Source: Gigaspora margarita
Taxonomy: Eukaryota > Glomeromycota > Glomeromycetes > Diversisporales > Gigasporaceae
Length of the DNA stretch: 64,000 nucleotides
Direction: 5' to 3'
Assembly (NCBI GenBank): GCA_009809945.1
Contig: WTPW01000596.1
Coordinates: forward strand, 1-64,000
Positions within the stretch are counted from its first letter, which is position 1, and each line of letters starts with the position of its first letter. The notes below the pieces were generated by a model, which saw nothing but the letters and a program-made list of their open reading frames with translations, was not told the DNA's origin and did not search any database. Shown here piece after piece: positions 1-11,300 of this stretch. A program made the position numbers and the translations under genes.

Positions 1-2378
1 CATATTACTATTAAATGTCGATCATTTTCTACCCTTTAATTACGATTTTCCACTTAATATATTTTAATGAAGTTTGGACTTGCCATTCAGTTAGATCAAG
101 AAAAAAATGAGACTTTTTATCTATTTTACTTTCTATATTGTAAATATCATTTTGCATTCTTTTAATCATAGTAACAATAATAGAATTATTATTATCTTCA
201 TACTGCATTAATTTTTTAATATCATCATCTGCTTGCTTGATTGAGTCATTTAAACTATCAAGCTCTTCTTTATCTTTTTTATATTTATCATATAGTTCAA
301 CTGCTATTTCAATTTTTTTAATTGCAGTATTAAAGGTTTGTATTATTTCTAATTCAGCTTTTGTCTTTTGACTAGTAGTAACATTTTCATTCTTTTTAAT
401 TCTAATTTTTTCTGTGTCTGTTCTAATGCATCTTTGATTTCTTTTACTACACTTGAATTGATATTTTTTAATAATTTTTGAATTTTTGTTTTGATATTAG
501 AAAAATTTGGATGTTTATTGCATTCTTGAGATAATTCTTCCAATTGTGTTTCGATTTTATATTTTAAAATTCCTTTGTTTTCAACCATTTTCTCCATTTT
601 TTCTAAAGAAACTTTTATTTCTGGAGGAATTTCAAATTTTAATTCATTATTATCTTTAGAAATCAATGCTTCAACCGCATGACCTCCTCCATTTATTATT
701 ACATTACAAACTATTCCAATAGGGCCGCCAACACAACCAACACAATTTAATATTAGACCTACAGATTTTAAAATTTCTAATATTTGTTTCAATACTAATT
801 TATTCTTTAAGTTACTATGTTCTTTTTCTAAAGCTAATTTGTTGTCTTCTACTTTTTTCATTAACTTTTTTATCTCATCAAGTAGTGAATTTATTTTTTC
901 ATTTATTTCAATAACAATTTTATCTACCTCAACCTTAATTTGTTCACTAGCGGTCTTATAAGCCTCTTCAACTTTTATCTTAATTTCCTCTTTAAATCTA
1001 TGTGCTTCATGTCGGGTTGCTTCATATTTTAATGATTTAATATCTTCTTTTATTGTGTCAAAGTATTTATCTATATCAATTATTAAATTAGACCTAGGTT
1101 CAAATTTGAGGTTACAAATCTTACTAAGAGTATATGTATATAGATAGATAAGTGCATTTTTATCATTTTGATTTCTAAAATTTTCTGCAGATTTATCAAT
1201 AAATTTTAGAAGAAATTGGTATAAAGAAAGGATATCAATATCATTATTATCTTTTTGTTCAAATTGTTCCAAAATCATTGAAGATATTAATGAACTTTAG
1301 CGCGGAATTGTAAAGTTTAAATTTTGAATAATTATTTAATTGATGATGATCAAAATTTTCAAGAAACTTATTTAATTGAAAATCATCTTTGTCTTCATTT
1401 CTTAAAAGCTTAAAAAGTTCAATATGGAAAGAAATTACAGCTATATGTAATGGTTTCCAGCCATTTTTATTTTTGCAATTAATTTTTGCACCTTGATTTA
1501 GTAAAATTTTTACAATCTTTGTATGTCCGTTCCACACGGCTTCATGTAGTGCTGTCTCTCCATTTTCATCCTTGACATAAATTAAACTAGGTTGTTTTCT
1601 TGTTAAGTCTTCTATTAATTTTTCATCATTTTCAAATGCAGCCCAATGTAATGGTGTTCTACCATGTTTGTCAATAATACAGTTAAAATGGTTTGCCCCA
1701 ATTTTTAATAAAAAGTTGATAATTTCAATATCTTCTTTGCCTGCAGTATAATTTAATCTTAAATTAATTTTTTCTTCTAATAGTAACTTAACAGCATTTT
1801 CGTATTTTTTCTTAGCAGCAAAATAAATAGGATAGAAACATTGTTCGTTAAAGTCAAAATATTTATCAGTTCTAGCCTTTTCTGCCAAAAAATATTTAAC
1901 TACTTCCATGCGCTTATGATCTACAGCACGATCTAATGCTTGTTTAATAACCTCAGTATCTTGTTTATTATCTAGTAAAATCTTAATCACCTCTATAGGT
2001 CCCGTTTCAGCGGCGAAAGGTAATATTTTACGAATAACCTCAGTATTAGCATTATTTTTAAGTAAAATCTTAACAATTTCTTGACGACCATGAGATATAG
2101 CGTTGTGTAAAGTTGCAATAACATTAGCTTTATGCTTTATCAACATATTAACAACCTTTTCATGACCTGATTCTGCCGCAAAAAATAATGATGTACAGTA
2201 ATCTTTATCATTAGCATCAACTTTAGCTTTGTATTTTATCAAAATTTCAACAATCGTTGTATACCCATTTTTTGAGGCCCAATGCAAAGCTGTTTTACCA
2301 TTATTATTTGGTTTATTAACTTCAGCTTTATATTTTTTTATCAAAGAATCAAAATCTTGTTTTATAATTGATATGACG
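1..2378 (-). CDS. Large exon of gene A: ankyrin repeats plus helical domain, two frameshifts
   Basis: Starts at 2378 directly after TTAATAG and has no ATG of its own, as expected for an internal exon. About ten ankyrin repeats lie between roughly 2310 and 1400, with typical motifs such as GKTALHWAS, GRTPLHWAA, GETALHEAV and GWKPLHIAV. A long helical region follows, with a hydrophobic stretch near 850-680 flanked by Lys/Glu-rich coils. Compared with copy B, an extra A in the run at 1271-1274 shifts the frame, and one T is missing at 393-397. The reading continues in the B frame toward position 60. Homology to B stops near position 57, so something different occupies 1-57. Both lesions are in homopolymers and could be assembly errors. 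Confidence 0.75.
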
Positions 2379-5300
2379 CTATTAATATTTAGATGAAATT
2401 TATTTAACAATAGAGTAAAATTTTAATTCGATAAAATGAATATCGTAATCGAACTTACACGCTGATATTGGTAGTTCAAATGTAATCGATTAAAATATTA
2501 TATAGCAATAAACAATTAAATTTTATTTAACAAATAAATATACATAATTGAACCTACCGTCTGTAATTCATATAATCAAAATTATTATTAGCATTGATAG
2601 TAAATTTTAATTTTTTTTAAAAAAAATTTATATATGAGATCGAACCTACCTCCTAGTAGCGTCATTTAATGTAATAATTTAAAATATTTAATAGCAAATT
2701 TTTGATAATAAGTAATCAAACTTACATACTGGTAGTTAATATAATCGGTTAAACTTATTATTTAGCAATGGTAGTAAGATTTTAATTTAAAAAAAAAAAT
2801 GGATGTATTCGAACTTACGCTCTGGTAATTAATGTAATCAATTAATAACAATTAATATTTAAGCCCTGATTTAAAATAAATTCATGTAATCGGACTTACT
2901 CCCTAATATTTGTTGTTAATGTAATAGATTAAATGTTTACAATAAGGGTTTAATAATTAATTCGTGATCCGCATGTGAACCAGTGAAAAACATAGTAAAC
3001 TGCGGCGCTATGTTTACTATGTAATTTTGCTTTTTTTGGAATCTGGCATTCCCCCAAGGATAAATTGATTTTGTACTACTGTACTAAGTAAACCTTTCAT
3101 GCGCATAATAAAAGTTGTAGAGGCGATAATTACGAGCGTAATGGTGGTTGAAACATTAAAATCAACCTAGAGGGTCGTAAGATATGGGCATATTTGTCTT
3201 TACGACTATTTGTTTACTTCTTTGTTTATCATATAGTCGTGAGGACAATACACCTATATCTCACGATCCACTGGGACGATTTTAATGTCTCAACTAGTGT
3301 TACAAATTGTCAAAATTTTTTCAATCGATTAGTTGCTCAACTAGTTGACAATTGGTTGCAATTAATCGATTAATCAATTATTCGATTAATTGTTAAGTTG
3401 CAACTAATCGATTAATCGATTAATTCGATTAATTGCAACTAATATTTATTAATCGATTAGTTGCAACTAATCGATTAATCGATTAATCGATTAATTACAA
3501 CTAATTTACTAATTAATTTATTAATCGATTAGTTGCAATTAATCGATTAATCGATTAGTTGGTATCCAAAAAGTTCAATCGATTAGTTGTCAACTTTTCG
3601 ATTAGTTGCAATTTTCGATTTTCGATTTGTAACACTAGTTCAACTACCATTATGTTCCCTCTACAACATTTGTTATGCGCGCAAGGGAGGTTTATTTAGT
3701 ACGAAATCGATTTACCCGAAAAAGGCGAAATTTAATAGTGAAATTCACATGATTTTTCACTGGTTCACGAATTAAATATAAATAACCAAACTTACTTGCT
3801 GGAGCCAATATAATCGATTAAAATATTATTTAGCAATAGTAATTAATATTTAAATTCTAATTTATCAAATGAATTTATGTAATTGACACTTACAAACTAG
3901 TAGTTAATGTATTCGATTAAATTATTTTTAGCAATAAAAGTAAAATTTTAATCTAACAAATTAATAAATGTAATCGTACTTACTTGCTGGTAGTTAATGT
4001 AACCAAATAAAATATTATTCAGTAATAACAGAAAAATTTACTTTAACAAATGAATATACGTAATCAAACTTACAATCTGGTAATTAACGAAGTAGGATAA
4101 AATATTATTTAGTAATAAAGTAAAATTTAATTAACCAATGAATATGCATTCGAACTTACTCTCTGGCAGTGATAGTTATTTAATAGAAAATATTATTTAA
4201 GTTCTAATTTATTAAATAAATATATGTGTTCGAACTTACTTCCTGTTAGATGTAGTCAATGTAATCAGTTAAAATATTATTTAATAGTAAAGGTAAAATT
4301 TTAACAAAATGAATGTAATTTACTTACGATCTGTAGTCAATATAATCGATTAAAAATCGTAATACTGGAAAATTTTAATATAACAAATGAATATAGGTAA
4401 TCAAACTTACAAACTAGTAAGTAGTTAATACAAAATTGTTTAAAATATTAATAATGATAAATGTTGAAATTCAAATTTAACAAATAGATATACGTAATCA
4501 AGCATACTTCCTAATAATTGTAGTTAATAAAATTGATTAAAATATTTATAATATTTAAATTCTAACTTAACAAATAAATATACACAATCAAACTTACTCC
4601 CTAATAGATGTAATCAATAATCGATGAAATTTATTAACAATAACGGCAAAGTTAATAAATACGTATATGTAATCGAACTTACTCTCTGACAGTGGCAGTT
4701 AATGTATTAAGTAACAGTATTTAAATTCTAATTTAGCAATAAGTATACATAATCGAACTTACAATCTAGTAGTCGATTAAATATTAATATTGATATTACT
4801 GTATTAATATTTAAGCTTTAATTTAACAAATGAATATATGTAATCGAATTTACATTCTAATAGTTGCATTTAATATAATTGATTAAAGTGTTATTTAGCC
4901 ATAATTATAACATTTTAATCTATCAAATGAAATGAATTATATGTGATTGTACTTACTTTCTGGTAATTAATGGAATCAATTAGAATATTATTTAATGGCA
5001 ATTAATATTTAAATTCTGATTTAAGAAATAAATATATAAATTGAGCTTACAATCTGTAATTGGTTTAAACATTATTTAACAATTAAATTAATAGTAAAAT
5101 TTTAATTTAACAAATAAATTTATGTAATCGAACTTACTCACTAATGGTTATAATTAATGTAATTGATTATTGTTTAGCAATAGTAAAATTTTAATTTGAC
5201 AAATGAATATATGTAATTGAACTTACTCTCTGTGGCGAATGAATTTAATAGATTAAAATATTTTTTTCGCAATAATAAAATTTTTTAACAAATATACGTA

Positions 5301-8300
5301 ACCATGCTTACAATCTGGTAATTAATGTAATCGATTAAAACCTTACTTTAATATAAATAAATTAATACACATAATCGAACTTACTTCCTGGTTGTTAATA
5401 TAATTGATTAAAATATTACTTAGTAATAATAGTAAAATTTTATTGCGGTTTGCAAATGATGTCTAATTAAATTGGTAAATTGCACTCCACATGTAAAACC
5501 ATCAGATTGTTATCCAATATAATATAACCATTTTCTTTATCCGACTAGTGATACAGTAATAATGGATATTATGCAAGACAATTAATATTCTACAGGAAAT
5601 TCTTTGGAGATATTATTATTTTCAATGGTGATTTGTAAAAAAAAAGGCGCAGCATAAATCCTTTAAAATTTGTTTAGGTTAGGTTAGGGTTGGGGTCATG
5701 GATCAAAGAGGGAGTTTATAGAATAAAATTACCAACGAAACCAAAATTTTCGGTTTACATGATCGTGTTACGTTTACACGTGATCCTTGAAATCTGATCA
5801 GGAGTGCTGCGCCACAATGAATCGATACTGGCGCGGAATTCAAAAACACATCATGTTGCAAACCGCACAATGAATATACGTAATCGAACATACCCCCTAG
5901 TAATGGTATTAATAAAATTAATTAAAATATCATTCAGCAATAATAATATTTTATCACGGTTCGCAAAGTTCTATAATCAAGTAATTTTCAATAACTCGAT
6001 CAACTTTTACAACCGCGATAATTTAGCAAATGAATATAAATAATCAAACTTACAATCTGGTATAATAATCAATTAAAAATATTATTTAGTGCTAATAATT
6101 CTTAAATTCTAATTTGACAAATGAGTATACTTAATTGAACTTACAATCTGATAGTTAATATAATCAATTAAAATCTTATTTAGCAACAAGAGCAGGATTT
6201 TAATTTAATAATATACGTAATCGAACTTACTCCCTAGTTAATGTAATCAATTAAGATGTTATTTAATAATATTAGTTACTGGTAATATTTTAAATTCTAA
6301 TTTAATAAATAAATACAGTATATGTAATCGAACTTACTCCCTGATATCATAGTTTTAATTAATATAACAAATTAAACCATTAATTAGCAAGAATAAATAT
6401 ATGCAATCGAACCTACCAGCTGGTAATGATAGTTATTTAGTTTAATAATAATAATCGACTAATTCATCAAATAAATATGTAATAGGACTTACTTCGTGAT
6501 GGTGATAGTTAATATAATCAATTAAAGATATTATTTAGCATTAATAGTAAAACTCAATTGAATATACGTAATCGAACTTACAACCTGGTAATCAATGTAA
6601 TCGATTAAAATATTCCTTAGTAATAATAATAGAATTTTAACAAATGAATGTACGTAATCGAACTTACTTTCTAATAGTGGTAGTTAATGTAGTAGGTTAG
6701 AATATTATTTAGCAACAATATTCACATTCCATAGTACTTCCATAGTAATTTAACAAATGAATATATATAATCAACTTACAATCTGATAGTTAAGATAATC
6801 GATGAAATTATTACTTAGTAATCATAGAAAATTTTGGGTTGACAAATGAACATACATAATCGAACTTACAATCTGATAATTGAAGTAATCGATTCAATTA
6901 TTATTTAGTAATTACCGTATTCCTCCGAAAATAAGCACCCTTTTTTTACTATAGGGGTGCTTATTTTCGGGTATAATATCAACCAATAATTTGAATGATT
7001 TGATTTTAGTTGCTTATTTCTATTATATAAGGGGTGCTTATTTTCGGGTATATATGAATTGTAGGGGGTGCTTATTTTCAGGGGGTGCTTATTTTCGGAG
7101 GAATACGGTATAGTCAAATTTTAAGTAATAAATGAATATATAACTGTGCTTACTTTCTAATAGTCAGTATATCGATTAGAATATTATTAATAATAAATTC
7201 TATTTAACTAATAAATATGCGTAATACTGTAATAGAACTTACTCCCTGATAAATGCAGTTAAAGTAATCAGTTAAAATATTATTCAGCAATAATAATAAA
7301 TAATTTAATCAACAAATGTACGTAATCGAACTTACGCTCTGGTAGTAATGTAATTGATTAAATCTTATTTAAAAATTAATATTTAAATTCTGATTTAACA
7401 AATGAAAATAATTAATTGAAATTACCTCCTGATAGTGGCAGTTAATGCAATTTATTAAAATATTTTAATAATAGCAAAATTAACAAATAAATATAAGCAA
7501 TTGAACATACGTCCTAACATTTGTAGTTAATATAACCCATTGAAATTATTATTTACAGTAGTGAGATTAAAATATTAATATTATTTAGTAATAATCAAAA
7601 TGAAGATAATGTTAATATACGTAATTGAACTTACTCCCTAGTTAATGCAATCGATTAAAAATTATTTAATAAGAATTGATATTTAAATTCTAATTTAATA
7701 AATGAATTTCATAGTTGAACTTACAATCTGGGTGTTAATACAATCATTTAAAATATTATTATTATCATTAATTAATTTTAAATTCTACTTCAACAAATGA
7801 ATAAACATACTCCCTAATAGTTGTAATTAATGTAATCAATTAAATTATTAATTAACATTATAAAATTTTAAAATATAACAAATGAGTATATGTAATCGAA
7901 CTTACTCCCTAGTAGTGACAGTTAACGTAATCAATTAAAATATTATTTAGCAACAATAGTAAAATTTTTACTTTCCTATAAGAAAAATGTACTGAATGGC
8001 ACGAGTTGGTGGTGTAGTGGCATGGGTTTGAGTGGCACGGGTCAACCCCAGATTTTTACGTAAGTGGTTTGAATTAGCACGAATTTGTTAGCTCTCGTTG
8101 GATCATATACAAGTGCCAATTGGACCGTTAATGACTTGGGTTTTGTAATACTTTACTAGTCCGATCGGTACGGACTTTGGCACAGGTAACGACATAAATT
8201 CATGCACAACTACGATAATAAATACAAACGCAGGTCGACTTAAGGCAAATTAGGTTCGATTTGAAACAGAAATTTGGCGCAAATAGAAAGACCTTAAGGA

Positions 8301-11300
8301 TACAATTCGGGTTCATATAGATGTTCAAAATATATTGGTAACCGATAGTTCAATAGAAAATCAATAGAGCTATAAGATATTTCTATAGCTCTATCGATAT
8401 TTCTATTGGGTTATCAGTTTACCGATACCAATATGTCTTGAACGTTTATATGAACCCAAATTGTATCTTAAAGGTCTCCTATTTGCGCAAAATTTCTGTT
8501 TCAAATCGGTTTGATATCAGATCAAATAATGCCGATTTGAACCCGATTTGCGTTAAGTAAAACATAACTTTACATCAATAATCAACATAATATGAATAAC
8601 CTAACTGCATAGGACGCAAAATTTTATAAGGAATTTTTTAAGACACTTACAGCAATTTTATCAGTGAACTTATGAGATATTGTACTTTGTTTTTTTTTTT
8701 AAACAAAAAAAAAAAAAAGACATATCGCATGTCGTCTGAACGTGCCATTTGACATAATGTCCATCTCTTGTCGTAATGTCCGTTCCATTTATACCGTGAC
8801 ATTCCATAAAACGTGCCTGTACGTGCCATACAACCCATGACATTTCCGTATTCCGACACCACACCCAGACCACTTTTCTTATATGGCTTAGCAAATAAAT
8901 GTAAATGAACTTACAAACTGGTAGTAATATAAATCAATTAAATATTATTCAGCAAGATTAATAAATGTTTAATTTAGTAAATGAAGTACGTGATCGAACT
9001 TACTCCCTGGTAGAGTTTGTGATCGATTAAAATATTATTAGCAATAATAGTAAAATTTAATAGGGACAAATGAATATACGTAATCAAACTTACTTCCTGG
9101 CAGTAGTTAATGAAATTAATTAAAAATATTTTTGGCAACAATGAGTATATGTAATCGAATTTACTTTCTGGTAATTAATGGAATCGATTAAAAAATATTA
9201 TTTAAAAATAATAACAAATTTAATTTAACAAATGAATATATGTAATAGCACTTACAATCTGGTAGTGATTGTTAATGTATCAATTAAATATTGTTTAATA
9301 ACAGATAATCAATGTTTAACTTCTAATTGAACAAATTATATACGTAATCGAACCTACCCTCTGGTAGCAGTAGTTAATGTAATCGATTAAAAATATTATT
9401 TAGCAATAATTTTAAATTCTTTTAAAAAAAATGAATATATATATAATCGAACTTACCCCCTGGCAATGTAAATAAATATTATTTAATAATACCGTAATAA
9501 TATTTAAATTCTAATTTAGCAAATGAATACAGGAATATACATAATCGAACTTACCATCTGGTAGTTAATTTAATCGATTAAAATAATTGTAATAAAATTA
9601 ATATTTAGATTCTGACTTAACAATTAAACATACGTAATCGAACTTACTTCCTAAAAGTTATAATTAATTTATTAAAATATTATTTAACAACTTTAACTTA
9701 ATAAATTATACGGAATTGAACTTACTTTCTGTAATTAAATTATAACGAGCAATAGTAGTAAAACCTTAATAAGTGAATTTATGTAATCGAACTTACGATC
9801 TGATAATTGAATCGATTAAAATATTATCGTTATTAGCACTTATATAGATTCTAATTTATCAAATAAAGATATTTTAATCGAACTCACAAACTGGTAGTGG
9901 TGGTTAATGCAATCGATTCAATTAGAATATTATTTAGGAACATTAGTAAATTTTGAAATTAACAAATGAATTTAATTGAGCTTACGTTCTGGTAATTAAT
10001 ATCGATTAAAATATTATTTAAAATTAATTTAATAATTCTAAGTTATTAAATCAATATACGTAATTGAACTTACTTTCTGATAATTAATGTAATCGATTAA
10101 AAATATTTTAGTGATAAAACATATTAATTTATCGTTGTTTGCAAATGAGCGATGCCAAAGGAAAAGACATTTCAGACTTTCAATTATAATTTTACCAACA
10201 CAATTTATCTAATTTATTATTGTGTCCGATACAAAATATAAATGAAGTCTGAAGTGCTTTTTCCCCTTGGCAACACAAATGATGTATCTTTGATCATTTT
10301 TAGCCCACAAGTAAATTCGCTGATTATGAAGCGTTTCTTGTTTGATATTTATCTACTATTTTTTATTCCAATATCTATTTATACAAACAGCACCCAATTA
10401 TTCCCCGTTACATTATGATCGCATGATGGGGATTTACGTGTTATTAATCATAATTTTTATCATAAATGTTTTTCTTTTTTTTTCTTATTTTATTTCCATG
10501 AGGTGATAACAAATAAAGTCGGGGTGATAATAGGCATTAGTTATTTCCCCGAAAAGTTAAAAATGTCAAAGAAAACGATAAAAATAATTAATAACATTAG
10601 TCCCTGTCATGTCGTCATATGAAACGTTGAATAACTCATTTATTCCGCCGTGTCGGAGAAATAATTAAAATATTCTCCCAACGGCGCACTTATGGGGTGC
10701 AAAGCACCCACATATTCCACTGGGGAATATTGCATTATCCCACCGTCCCGGGGATTAAATAGTACTTGTGCAATCATAGATACATCATCGCGATAATAAA
10801 TTTATATACGTAATCGAACTTACTCCCTGATAGTGACAAAATTAATGTAATTGATTAAAATATCATTGAATAATAACAACGGTTATTATTTAAATTAAAA
10901 TTTAAATATAAGTAATCGAACTTACCAACTGAAAATTATTGTAATTAATTAAAATATCGTTTAGCAGTCATAATAAAATTTAATATAACAAATGAATATA
11001 CTTAATCGAACTTACAGTCTGGTAACCAATATAATCGATTAAAAATATTATTCAGCAATCATAGTCATTTTATTTAATAGATAAATATGCGTAATCGAAC
11101 TTACTTTCTGGTCGTGATAGTTAATATAATCGTTTAAATTATTATTTAGCAATTCTTATTTTAATAAATGGACATACGAATCGAACTAGTATCGAACTTA
11201 CAATCTGATAATAAATGTAATTAATTAATTAAAATATTATATAACAATAAAAGCATAATTTTAATTTGGGGCATCGTCAATTAAAAACTTAGCATAAATT

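Noticed and set aside
2378..2410. Translation start of the ankyrin protein at 2410
   Set aside because: That codon is TTG, not ATG. It lies inside the predicted intron, and copy B has a TAA slightly upstream and no ATG there.
5670..5695. TTAGG-like run suggesting a telomere or an arthropod genome
   Set aside because: Only three imperfect units inside a MITE; uninformative about telomere or taxon.
6905..7117. 70-codon minus-strand frame
   Set aside because: It lies entirely in a palindromic MITE with internal repeats.
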